This document shows positions 11,134-21,162 of a DNA stretch of 64,000 bases, piece by piece (the stretch's first letter is position 1; each line of letters begins with the position of its first letter). The translations under genes and the position numbers were made by a program. The notes under the pieces are model-generated. The model searched no databases. It saw only the letters and a program-made list of their open reading frames with translations, and was not told where the DNA came from. This stretch comes from Glycine soja (taxonomy: Eukaryota; Streptophyta; Magnoliopsida; Fabales; Fabaceae), in the NCBI RefSeq assembly GCF_004193775.1, contig NC_041021.1, positions 33,615,718-33,679,717 of the forward strand, read 5' to 3'.

Positions 11134-12042
11134 TGTAATGCCCATAAATTTTGCTAATTATAAATCGATGTTTAGTTGTATTTATCGTGTTATTTGATTA
11201 TATGATTGACTTCAATGAGTTGAGGTAAGGTGTGAATTAGTCATGTGTGAATTACTTAATGTGGATGTTGAGATATGTGGAGTTTTATTGACCTAAGTTG
11301 AAATTATGAGATTTCAAATTTTACATAAATCTATTTCGATAAAACCGTGAACAAGGATTCATTAACCGTTGGATCATCTTCAAATTTTGACTCTAGGTTC
11401 CTAACAAATGTACCCACAGTTTGAGCATTAGGATTTCCAAAATAAAAAATTTTGACCTCTTGCTTAGCACGAGAAGTGCGCTAAACGCAATTCCAACCCG
11501 AGAGGGAATTATGCTGAGCGGGAATTGTTGCGCTTAACGCAACAGGAATTGCACTTAGTGCGAATTGTCATGCTCAATGCAAATCCCAACCCAAGAGGAA
11601 TTGCGGAAAGTCACTCTTAGCACCAAAGGTGGACTCCCGCTTAGTGAGATGAGCTTGCTAAGTGAGATATGCAGATTATAAATATGTTCTTCAACATGAA
11701 AAACATGATTTTTCACACTCTTTCTCTCCAAACACCCACCCAAGCCCTAACACCTCCTCCTCCACCACCCACGACCATCGGTGGTCACCACGAGCCATCG
11801 TTGCTTGCCACTGAACCACCACACCAAGAGGAATGTTTTAATCGGAGCAGAATCCTCAGAATCCACCTCAAGGATTTGGTGGATAACAATCCCTCAAATT
11901 CTTTCTTTCGTAGCTTCTCTGAGGTAATCATGACTTCTAAGCCTTTCTGCTAATTATTTTGAGCTTCTCTTAGTGTCTCTTGTGTTTTGGGTATTGTAAT
12001 AGGGTGTTTTTACACTTCCTCTAAAAAACCCTTGAAAATGAG
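11134..12042 (+). mobile_element. LTR fragment, family D copy 1 (5' part)
   Basis: Begins TGTAATGCCCATAAATTTTG and is collinear with the LTR starting at 30835 (TGTAACACCCTAAAATTTCG). Shared blocks include ATGTGGATGTTGAG, TTGAAATTATGAGATTTCAAA, the TATA region and a CCTCCTCCTCCACCACC stretch. The similarity stops at 12042, where a minus-oriented LTR begins. The right part of the LTR was not found. Confidence 0.8.
11459..11684 (+). promoter_or_regulatory. Palindrome slot and TATA box of LTR D1
   Basis: Repeated CGCTTAGCG-like phrases (TGCGCTTAACGCA, GCACTTAGTGC, CTTGCTAAGTGAG) fill 11459-11664. TATAAATA follows at 11677-11684. The homologous slot in LTR D2 holds a different palindrome type. 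Confidence 0.65.
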
Positions 12043-12720
12043 TGATGTACCTCCATGTGGAGCTTGTAGGCCTTGGATCTTCTTCATCAATGGAGTCCTT
12101 TGCTTCTTGAAGCTTAATGGCAGTGGAATGGAGATGGAAGAAAGATTATTGCAGACGTCACTTCAAGGAGAAGATGAGTCAAGAACAAGCTCACCACCAT
12201 AGGAAGCCGTGGATAAAAACTGGAAGGTAGGAGAAGATGAGTGGAGGGAGAGGGAGAGAAGGGGCACAAAATTTATGCCTCAAATAAGGTTTGAACTTTG
12301 TAGTGTAATTTCTAAAATGATCAAATTTGAAAAAATGCAAACACAAGGCCTCTATTTATAGCCTAAGTGTCACATAAAATTGGAGGGAAATTTGAATTTC
12401 TATTCAAATTTCACTTGAATTTGAATTTGTGGAGTCAAATTTGGATCCAAAATTTCACTAATTATGATTATTTAATTTTAGCTATGGTTCAGCCCACTAA
12501 TCTAAGATCAAGTCCAAGATTCTCCACTAAGTGTGCTTAGGTGTCATGAGACATGTAAAACATGAAGGACATGCACAAAGTGCGACTATATGATGTGGCA
12601 ATGAGATGTAGCAAGCAAATGCTCACCTCTCCCTTAGGATGGTCCAAAATTTAATTGGATTGGGCTTCTCCCAATTCAATTAAATTTCTCTCCCAATGGA
12701 ATGTAAAGGAAATTTAAAGC
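12043..12720 (-). mobile_element. LTR fragment related to LTRs A and B, opposite strand
   Basis: Read on the minus strand this segment matches the 3' two thirds of LTR A (14931-15908), ending GGAGGTACATCA. It includes the TATA region CTATTTATAG near 12353 and the palindrome with arms AAATTTGAAT and ATTCAAATTT just upstream. The 5' part of the LTR diverges beyond about 12690, so this is a related subfamily or a chimaera. It interrupts LTR D1 at 12042. Confidence 0.75.
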
Positions 12721-14110
12721 AAGCTAGATGGTTTCCTATGTGAAGGCTTGGATGACCCTTTGGAGGTCCCAACTAGCTCTTCACTTAGTCTACACGGTTT
12801 ACACTAAGATATTACACACAAATAGAGGTTTGGGTGGTCTCTTGGAGACTCCCAATACACCCCTGAAGAATGTCCAAGTACAAGGAATTGCAATAGAAAA
12901 AAAACCAGCACTCAATTGTTCTATTACAACAAATTTAACAAAGCAATTAAGGTCTTCAAATTTGTCTTCAATGCTTGTTTGTTTTCTCATGTGTTTCACT
13001 CAAAATTTGGTGAGGCTTTGGTTTCTTCAAATCCAATGGTGCTCCTAGGATCGTTAACCTCCAAGACTAAAAAATATTCCTTCAAGAAACACACCAATTT
13101 CCTCTTCCAATCCTTATTATAAGAAACACTTAAACATAAAAAAAGAAGACAAGCAAGAAACCAAAAGATGAAATGAAAGATAAACCAAAAGGAAATTTAA
13201 CATGACATTAATTCAATGAGATTCAAAAAATAAAGCAAAAGGACAGCACCACAAGCCAAGGTGGAACAAAGTCCTAGAATGGCACTAGATTAGATTGACA
13301 AATGAAAAACAAGACTCAAAGCAAAATTCTAGTTATGTCAATATAGAAACACATCTAAAAGATCAACATCTCCAAGGAGTCAAATAGGCTTGTAATACAA
13401 CTCAAAATAATGAACAATTTTTAAGCAAATCAAGCATACATATTTTTTGTTGTTGTTTTGGACGTGTATTTTGATGTTAATCTTTATCACCTTTTCTTGC
13501 TCATTTCTTTTTCCTTTTTGTTCATTATTTTTTAATTGTTTTTGTCCAGATGTCTATTTAATCCAGTTAAAATTTCAGATCAAAACTCAAAGTATTCAAG
13601 CCATGGTGGAGTTAAGAACACAGTGTGCCAAAACTGACAACAACCAGAATTTCAACCTAGAAATCAAGAATAGTGTTTATGTTGCTTAAGGCTTGGATAA
13701 TTGCAATTTGTGTTTGCTTATGCTCAATTGTCTTGAATAACACAATTCAAGAGAGCTTAATACTTATTTTGATTCACAAATCCAGCCACAACTCAGCACC
13801 ACAACTCAATTTCTTCATAGGCATCATATAGGAAACTTAGAAAACAAAAAAAAAGTTCAACAACAAGACTACTTCTAGGAATTGATTTAGAACATGTTAT
13901 GAACTAAATAACATGCATGAATTAGACTAAAAATTCAAATTGTAGGCTAATAATTGAAAGAATACATGAACAAATGTATCTAGAATTCAATCAACAAAAT
14001 CAAAATTGAACACAAACTTAGAACATAATGTGATAATTATTATGACTAAACATGACTCTAAGACAACATGATTGAAGTGATTTACACTTAGATTTTTGTG
14101 TTTTATATTC
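12721..14110 (-). mobile_element. Rearranged internal leader sequence of an LTR element
   Basis: 13560-14110, read on the minus strand, matches 16170-16640 in the leader of the plus-strand element to the right (for example GTTGAACTTTGTTTTG and GAATTCTAGATACATTTGTTC). 12721-13560 has no clear match. On the minus strand leader therefore runs toward the LTR at 12043 without gag or pol, which suggests an internally deleted element. No credible coding sequence is present. Confidence 0.6.
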
Positions 14111-14780
14111 TAGTTGTTGCTGTTGTGGACCCCTATTTGAAGGACTTGCATAAGAGTTGTTAGAAGGACCTGTAAAAGAAGTGTTAGTGGGATCAGAATA
14201 TGCTTTATTATTTTGTGGTCTCCAGCCTAATGGCTGATTTGAACCTGAGCCACCTCTGTAGCCTTGGTAGTTTCCTTGGAAGTTCTATTGAGTTCTAACT
14301 TGATCATGCAAATAATAGGCCTTGTCTTCTTGTTGGCAATCGCCAGATGCTGAATAGTGGCCATTCTGATGGTCACCACCACAGAAGTCATATCTCAAAA
14401 CTTGTTGAACTTGATGAGCTTGGTCTATTTTATGTGATCCACCTTGTTGAAATTGTTGAGGAAGTTGGCCTATCTGTTTCGTTAAGGCCTCTATTTACTG
14501 AGTTAAGAGTTTGTTTTGAGCCAGAATTGCATTTTGAGTATCCAGCTCCATTATACCTTTTCTTTGAACCGAAGCCCTATCATGGTGACTCGAATAATCA
14601 CTAGTTGTAATGGACTCAATGATTACAATTGCTTCCTCTGAACTCTTAGACATCATAGTACCTCAAACTGAGGCATTGAGAATCATCTTTGTTTGAGGTT
14701 TCAAACCATTGTAGAAAATATGTAGTTATGCAGCATCATCAAAACTATGGTTTGGGAACCTCCATAATAAAGACGAGAAT
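14111..14780 (-). pseudogene. Gypsy gag fragment, Athila-like, broken
   Basis: The minus strand reads FYNGLKPQTKMILNASV, then MSKSSEEAIVIIES, then a glutamine-rich stretch (TKQIGQLPQQFQQGG) and a degenerate zinc knuckle (DFCGGDHQNGH with the first and last cysteine positions changed). The end is rich in Asn, Gly and Gln. The pattern resembles the gag C-terminal half of Athila-type gypsy elements, which ends in a single CCHC knuckle. Several in-frame stops are present, for example after NASV and after NKLLTQ. It is a fragment: no start, no protease, and it ends abruptly at the leader sequence at 14110. The lineage call is from family memory. Confidence 0.6.
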
Positions 14781-14784
14781 CTCT

Positions 14785-14930
14785 CCTATGTTTTAGACCT
14801 TACCCTACTCCAACATGCCAAACACCACTAATATATATGTTATTATTCTTTTTACAGGTGTTGTGGGAAGAAGCTCTGAGTTTTAAGAACCTCTAGATTT
14901 GAGGTCAAATCCTTTTCAAGGGGGAGGGAA
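14785..14930 (+). mobile_element. 3' end of gypsy internal region with polypurine tract
   Basis: The 146 bp before LTR A match the 3' end of the internal region before LTR B (about 21030-21162), from AGACCTTACCCTACTCCAAC to the purine tract AGGGGGAGGGAA at 14919-14930. In gypsy elements such a tract primes plus-strand DNA synthesis directly before the 3' LTR. So LTR A was a 3' LTR of an upstream copy whose body is missing. Confidence 0.75.
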
Positions 14931-15908
14931 TGATGCAATCCTACCCCCTAAGGGCATTGGATAAAAGACTCCAAGAAGATTGGGCCAGAGATACAAGAGA
15001 AGGGCCCTAGGGTTCTCATGGGCCTTAGGGAAGATTTTGGGCCCATAGGCTCAGTATGAGCCCAATTATTTTTGTACATATTAGTTTAGGAATTAATTAT
15101 TTTTGGGCCTTGTATTTAGGGCTCCATAATGTAGGTAGAGTATCCTAGAAATGTAGGATTTTTCAGCCCTTGTATTTTTGGGCACCTAGACTAGTTTTTG
15201 TATTAGGGGTAGTTTTATAATTTCACATGCATTAAGTGAATATTTGATGTGTGTATTGGGAAATAAAGTTAATTGAATTGGGAGAAGCCCAATACAATTA
15301 AATTTTAGAGGGGGAGGTGAACATTTGCTTGCTACACCCCATTGCCACATCATATAGTCACATTTTGTGCATGTCCTTCATTCTTTACATGCCTCATGAC
15401 ACTTAAGCACACTTAGTGGAGAATCTTAGACTTGATCTTGGATTAGTGGGCTGAACAATAGCTAAAATTCACTAATCATAATTAGTGAAATTTTGACTCC
15501 AAAATTTGGCTCCACAAATTCAATTTCAAAATTCAAGTGAAATTTGAATAGAAATTCAAATTTTCCTCCAATTTTGTGTGACACTTAGGCTATAAATAGA
15601 AGTCATGTGTGTGAATTTTTTCAACTTTGATCATTTGAAAATTACATTTCAAAGTTCAGAACTCATTTGAGGCACAAAATTTCGTGCTCCCTCTCTCCCT
15701 CTCCCTCCACTCATCTTCTCCTACCCTCAAGCTGTTATCCATGACTTCTTATGGTGGTGAGCTTCTTCTTGATTCATCTTCTCCTTAAAGTGACGTCTCC
15801 AATAATCTTTCTTCCATCTCCATTCCACTGCCATTGATCTTCAAGAAGCAAAGGACTCCATTGATGAAGAAGATCCAAGGCCTACAAGCTCCACATGGAG
15901 CTACATCA
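14931..15908 (+). mobile_element. LTR A of a deleted gypsy element (978 bp)
   Basis: Starts TGATGCAATCC and ends GAGCTACATCA, so termini are inverted (TGATG...CATCA). It is collinear with LTR B at 21163-23276. The TATA box TATAAATA is at 15591. It is followed by leader sequence and a chromovirus-type gag, so it acts as the 5' LTR for the copy to the right. The preceding purine tract shows it also ended another copy. The flanks (GGGAA on the left, TAAAG after LTR B) do not match, so the A-B unit is not a simple insertion. Confidence 0.85.
15540..15600 (+). promoter_or_regulatory. AT-rich palindrome and TATA box of LTR A
   Basis: Arms AAATTTGAAT (15540-15549) and ATTCAAATTT (15554-15563) form a perfect 10-bp inverted repeat with a 4-nt centre. 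TATAAATAGA follows at 15591. The same pair occurs in LTR B (about 22906-22966) and in the minus copy near 12353-12410. Confidence 0.65.
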
Positions 15909-17710
15909 TGTGGTTTGAAGAACATCTTCATCTAGGTGATGTTCTTTTGCTTCCTCTATCTTTTTTCTTGTCAATTCACTTTAATTCCTTGTTCTTCATC
16001 TTATTCTCCATGTATATCATCCATTGTCTTGTGGTTTGTTTCTATTTAGTGTAGATTCAAAAAAATAAACCGATTAAATCTTAGGTTCAAATTTTATAGA
16101 TCTACTCTTGAATCATTTTTTTGTGTTCAACCTTTAGATCTAAATTTTTTTCCAAAATATTTATTAGAAAAAAAACACAAAAATCTATGTGTAAATCACT
16201 TAATCCATGTTGTCTTAGAGTCATGTTTAGTCATAATAATTGTTACATTATGTTCCAAGTTTGTGTTGAATTTTGATTTTGTTGATTGAATTCTAGATAC
16301 ATTTGTTCATGTATTCTTCTCATTCTTAGCCTATCTTTTTAATTTTGAGTCTAATTCATGCATGTTATTTAGTTCATAACATGTTCTAAATCAATTCCTA
16401 TAAGTAGTCTTGTTGTTGAACTTTGTTTTGTTTTCTAAGTTTCTAATATGCCTATGAAGAAATTGAGTTGTGGTGCTGAGTTGTGGCTGGATTTGTGAAT
16501 CAAAATAAGTATTAAGCTCTCTTGAATTATGTTATTCAAGACATTTGAGCATAAGCAAACACGAATTGTAATTATCCAAGCCTTAAGCAACATAAACATT
16601 ACTCTTGATTTCTAGGTTGAAATCGCTGGTGCTGGCAGCTTGAACATATGAACTTGTAAAAATTACTGGGAATTGGTCACTGCAAATTTTGAGCTGAAAG
16701 TTTTACTTTATTTTCAAGACATCTGGAACAAAATTAGAAGAAAAGAACCAAGTGATTTGGATAAAAGGAAAAAATAAGAAAAATCACACAATTTGGTAGG
16801 AAAATAGTATCCAGGAAAAAAAAGTGAAAGGGAAGTGTGCTTGTTGTTTTGGCTCGAAATTTGTTCTATAATTGGTGCCTATTTTATACCAATCTTAGTT
16901 CTGAAATTTAAATTGAAAATTAGTGTGAAAACAAGTGCCAAAACTAGAGTTTTCTTGAGTTTGTTTTCTATTTTTTTTACTCTACTCTAGAGCCATTCTA
17001 GGTTTCTCTTTGAGTCCTAGCTTGCTTTTATGTGCTTTTCATTGCTTTAATTGTTGAATAATCCTTGAAAATTTATCTTGTTAAAACTATATTGGTTTAG
17101 CTTTCATTTCATTTTTTTTGTCTTTGATTATTGTTTGTCTCTTTGTTTCCTTGTTTGTGAGTTGCCATATAGAAAATTGGAAAAGAGGATTGTTGCCATC
17201 CCTTGAACAATTTGAGTTAAGAAGCAAGCGGCCAACCACCTTAAGAGCTATTGGACTAAGAAGCACTACAAATTGAGTGAAACACCAAAGAGAGAACAAC
17301 CATAAACATTGAGGACTTTTTTGTAACCTTGTAATTGGCAATTTACTTACCTTTATTGCTTTCAAATTTTGTAACAAAAAGGCCTTTCATTGGAAGTGTG
17401 TTGGGAACATCCAATAGGTTACCAAACTTCGATTTGTGTGTAATAATTTTAGGCAATTTTTCCCTTAGGATAGTGAGTATTTTGTTGGGAACCTTAAATG
17501 TGGTCATCCAAACACTCTTAGGATCTGCCTACTTTACATTTCTTGCACTTTAATTTCTTGCTTACTTTCATAGCTTATTTTCTTTACTAGTCACGCCTAG
17601 TTTATCTTTTTATTGCATAATACTTTATGCTTGCTTATCACGCTTATCTTAAGTTCTTTTAAATCCTAGCTTTTACCTGTTACAAACCCCCAACAAGAAA
17701 GAACCATAAC
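15909..17710 (+). mobile_element. Untranslated leader between LTR A and gag
   Basis: About 1.8 kb without a credible reading frame. It contains T-rich runs and the segment shared in inverted orientation with 13560-14110. Long leaders between LTR and gag are usual in legume gypsy elements. I could not identify a primer-binding site right after 15908. Confidence 0.6.
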
Positions 17711-18608
17711 TTGGGAACCAACATGAGTCATCATTCATCTAGTGTTAATGGTGAGGGTACTAGTCATAAGGATCCTCTATCTAGAATCTTAGATGAGTTG
17801 AGTTCCCTCAAGTTATGGAAAGAAAAACTAGAAGGAAAAGAGAGGGTAGAAATAAATCAAGATGAGAGAGAACAAATAAGAGAGGAAGAAAGAAGATAAA
17901 TAATGAAAGAAATGAAAAGAGAAAAACATGCCTCATATAGTAGTCATGACTCTTGCAATAGTTTAAGTGAAGAACATAGCGACTATTATATAGGGCGCCA
18001 TAGTTCACATACTAAACATCATTCCCAAAGAAGAGAAAAGGATAGAAGACCTCAAGAGGTTAACATTAGCGAAGAAAGAAAAGTTCCATTGACTACCCTT
18101 AGCTTTCAAGGGTATGCCCTCTATTGGTTGACTTCCCTTGTTAGGAAATGAAGGATTCATGGGTATCCTCCAGTAGAGTATTGGAATGATCTTAAGAGTA
18201 CCTTTAGGAAGAGGCACATTCCTTCCTTCTATGAATGGGAGCTTATGCACAAGCTCCAAAGGCTTAGACAAGGGAGTATGAGTGTTGAAGAATATAGACA
18301 ACAAATGAAACTACTCCTTTTAAGAGCTGGACTTAGGGAGGAGGAAGGAACAAGCATAACTAGGTTCCTTAGTGGGCTTAATATGGAAGTGAGGGACAAG
18401 GTTGAACTCCTTCCATATAGGGACCTAGATGAGCTAGTCCAACTTTGTATAAGAGTTGAGCAACAACTTAAAAGAAAGCCTTCTTCAAAATCTCATGGCT
18501 TTCACTCTTATCCAAGGAAGAACCACAAGCTCAAGGAATTTTGGGGGTTGCACCTTCAAAATACAAGGAAGATAAGGGTAAGACCATAGAGAAATCCACC
18601 CCTAAGAC

Positions 18609-20273
18609 TGTTGGATCGAGTGGCCTCAGAATAATTAAGAAGGGGGGGGGGGGGTTGAATTAATTATTCCTAAACCTTTACTAATTAAAAAAAATACTCT
18701 TCTAAGGCTTTTACTTATTTTGTTAAGAGAATATGGAGTAGAAGAGAAACTTAATAGAAAGTAAAAGCAGAAATTAAATGCACAGCGGAAGTAAAAGAGT
18801 AGGGAAGAAGGAAACAAACACACAAGAGTTTTTATACTGGTTCGGCAACAACCCGTGCCTACATCCAGTCCCCAAGCGACCTGTGGTCCTTAAGATTTCT
18901 TTAAACCTTGTAAAAATCCTTTTACAAGCAAAGATCCATAAGGGATGTACCCTCCCTTATTCTCTTTCAACCTAGTGGATGTACCCTCCACTAGAACTGA
19001 TCCACAAGAGATGTACCCTCTCTTGTTCTCAGTCAAACCCAAGTAGATGTACCCTCTACTTGTACCACAAAGGATGTACCCTCCAATGTGTTGAGACAAA
19101 GATCTCAGGCTGTTAAACCTTTGATACTTTGTGAATGGGGATACAAAAGAATTCTCAGGCGGTTAGTCCTTTGAACACTTTTGTATTAGGGAAAGGGAAG
19201 AATCAAAAGAATTCTCAGACTGTGTCATTTTGAATTCTTTGACAAGGGAGAAGGGAGACACAAAAGAATTCAGGCGGTTAGTCCTTTGTTCTTTTGGAAA
19301 AGGGAGAAGAGAGACACAAAAAGAATTCAGGCGGTTAGTCCTTGGCGAATTCTTTTTGGCAAAGGGAGAAGAGAATGAAAAGATGAATAGCACAAGTTTT
19401 CAAGGTTTGGAAAACCAGAAAACTTTAGAAAGATTTTGGTACAAAGAAGAAGAAGAAGTTCAAAGAGATTCAAGGCTTGTAAAGGATTGTATGAAATAAG
19501 TGTTCAAGGTTGTTTGAATGAATGTTCAAGATTTTTGAAATGTAAAACAAAGCCTTGCTTTTATAGACTCTCCATGTCTGGTCAAGAAGACCATTCAGAA
19601 GAGTTATAACTTTTAGAAAAACTTAAAACCCATTTGAAAAAGTCAAAACCTTTTTGAAGAGTTACATCTTTTGATTTTTTAGAAACAGTCACTGGTAATC
19701 AATTACCAAATAAGTGTAATCGATTACACAAAGCTTTTGAGTGAAAGGATGTGACTCTTCACATTTAAATTTGAGTTTCAACGTTCAAGGGCACTGGTAA
19801 TCGATTACCAAAACATTGCAATCGATTACTGCCTTTTGAAAATAATTGGAACGTTGTAAATTCAGTTTGAAAACTTTTTCAAACTCATTTTGCTACTAGT
19901 AATCGATTACAACAATATGGTAATCGATTACCAGAGAGTAAAAACTCTTTGGTAAAGGTTTTTTCAAAAACTCAAGTGCTATTCAAAGTTTTGAAAAAAC
20001 TTTTTAATACTTATCTTGATTGAGTCTTTTCTTCATTCTTGAATCTAGATCTTGATTCTTGAGATCTTGAATCTTGATTCTTGATTCTAGGCTTTCTTCT
20101 TGAGTCTTGAATTTTCCTTGATTCTTGAACTCTTGACTTGTTCTTGATTCACTTGAGATGTTCTTTGATCTTTGAGCTTTTTGTTCATCACCTTTGTCAT
20201 CATCTTTTGTTGTCATCATTGTTATCATCAAAACACCTTTGAATCACATTCACCATGAAGCCTTGCTTCTACA
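18609..20273 (-). mobile_element. Solo LTR, family E copy 3, inside gag
   Basis: Ends TGTTGGATCGAGTGG and CCTTGCTTCTACA, 1665 bp. Perfect target duplications AAGAC at 18604-18608 and 20274-20278. Collinear with LTRs E1 and E2. Six ATCGAT-centred palindromes lie at about 19690-19945. The TATA box reads on the minus strand near 19560. The extra length over E1 comes from a CTTGATTCTTGA-rich stretch near 20040-20160. Confidence 0.93.
18936..19370 (-). repeat. Two tandem stem-loop arrays in LTR E3 leader
   Basis: Same order of hairpins as in E1, but some stems changed on both arms. Hairpin 1 is ATAAGGG/CCCTTAT here and ACAAGGG/CCCTTGT in E1. Hairpin 2 is CTAGTGG/CCACTAG here and CAAGTGG/CCACTTG in E1. 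In the second array ATACAAAAG/CTTTTGTAT replaces AAACAAAAG/CTTTTGTTT. Loops TGTACCC and GGCGGTTAGTC are unchanged in most units. Confidence 0.85.
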
Positions 20274-20660
20274 AAGACTAGTTCCTAAGAAAGGACTATC
20301 AACATTAAATGCTTCAAATGTCTTGTGAGAGGTCACATTGCCTCTCAATGCCCCACAAAGAAAACCATGATTATGAGGGGTCAAGACATTTATAGTAGTC
20401 AAGAGGAGACTACTTCTTCCCCTTCCTCTAGTGAAAGTGAAGATGAAGTAAGGGGTGAAGAGTCTAGTGAGAAAGTCTACCCCCATGAAGAAGGTGACCT
20501 CCTAATGGTTAGAAGGCTCCTTGGAGGTCAATTTTGTGATCTTTCTTAATCCCAAAGAGAGAACATCTTTCATACAAGATGGAAAATTTTAGATAAAACT
20601 TGTTCTCTCATTATGGATAGTGGATCTTGTTGCAATTTGTGTAGCACAAACTTAGGGACT

Positions 20661-21162
20661 CATTAGGTAGGTTTGTTCTTATTTTTAGTTTCAATACAAA
20701 CTTAGGTGCTCATATGAGATACCATAGGTTTGTTGTACTTTTTGGTAGGAATAATTAACATAAAAATATAGAAAAAGGTATGTTTTATTGCATTACTTTC
20801 CTTAATTTTTTAAATAGTGATCAAGGGGTTCTCATGGACCCTAAGAGAATGAAGGTCATTCCTGAGTGGTCCACCCCACCAAGTATAAGGAAAATTTGGG
20901 GCTTCTATGACTTAACAAACTTTTACAAAAGGTTTGCCCCATATTTTTCTATACTTGTAGCACCACTCATTGAGTTGGTGAGGAACCATGTTCCCTCATG
21001 GGAAGATACCCAGGAAAGGGGTTTTCAGACCTTACCCTACTCCAACATGCCAAACACCACTAATATATATGTTATTATTCTTTTTACAGGTGTTGAGGGA
21101 AGAAGCTTTCAGTTTTAAGAACCTCTGGATTTGAGGTCAAATCCTTTTCAAGGGGGAGGGAA
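20661..21162 (+). pseudogene. Reverse transcriptase remnant and polypurine tract
   Basis: From about 20820 the plus strand reads GVLMDPKRMKVIPEWSTPP, then FYDLTNFYKRFAPYFS, LVAPLIELVRN and PSWEDTQERGFQTL. This is the thumb-connection part of a gypsy reverse transcriptase just before RNase H. The catalytic YxDD part, RNase H and integrase are missing: after FQTL the sequence jumps to the 3' end of the internal region, which is also found before LTR A. The tract AAGGGGGAGGGAA at 21150-21162 is the probable polypurine tract. 20661-20800 is AT-rich remnant sequence. Confidence 0.75.

Larger units (their letters stand above)
17711..20660 (+). pseudogene. Chromovirus-type gag-protease, broken and interrupted
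   Basis: Starts MGTNMSHHSSSVNGEG at 17711. Gag core phrases follow: SEERKVPLTTLSFQGYALYW, then after a stop and on the same protein line RLRQGSMSVEEYRQQM, RFLSGLNMEVRDKVELLPYR and LCIRVEQQLKRKPSSKS. Stops lie at 17897-17899 and after LTSLVRK (18149-18151), and the frame changes near 18500. A solo LTR occupies 18609-20273. Beyond it the zinc knuckle CFKCLVRGHIASQCP (CCHC) is intact near 20310, followed by an acidic linker, LMVRRLLGGQFCDLS and a protease start IMDSGSCCN with the catalytic DSG present near 20612. The protein then stops. Gag packages RNA into particles and the protease matures them; this copy does neither. Confidence 0.85.

Noticed and set aside
11669..11953. 94-codon frame with a proline run in LTR D1
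   Set aside because: It lies in the LTR leader after the TATA box. The homologous part of LTR D2 does not keep the frame.
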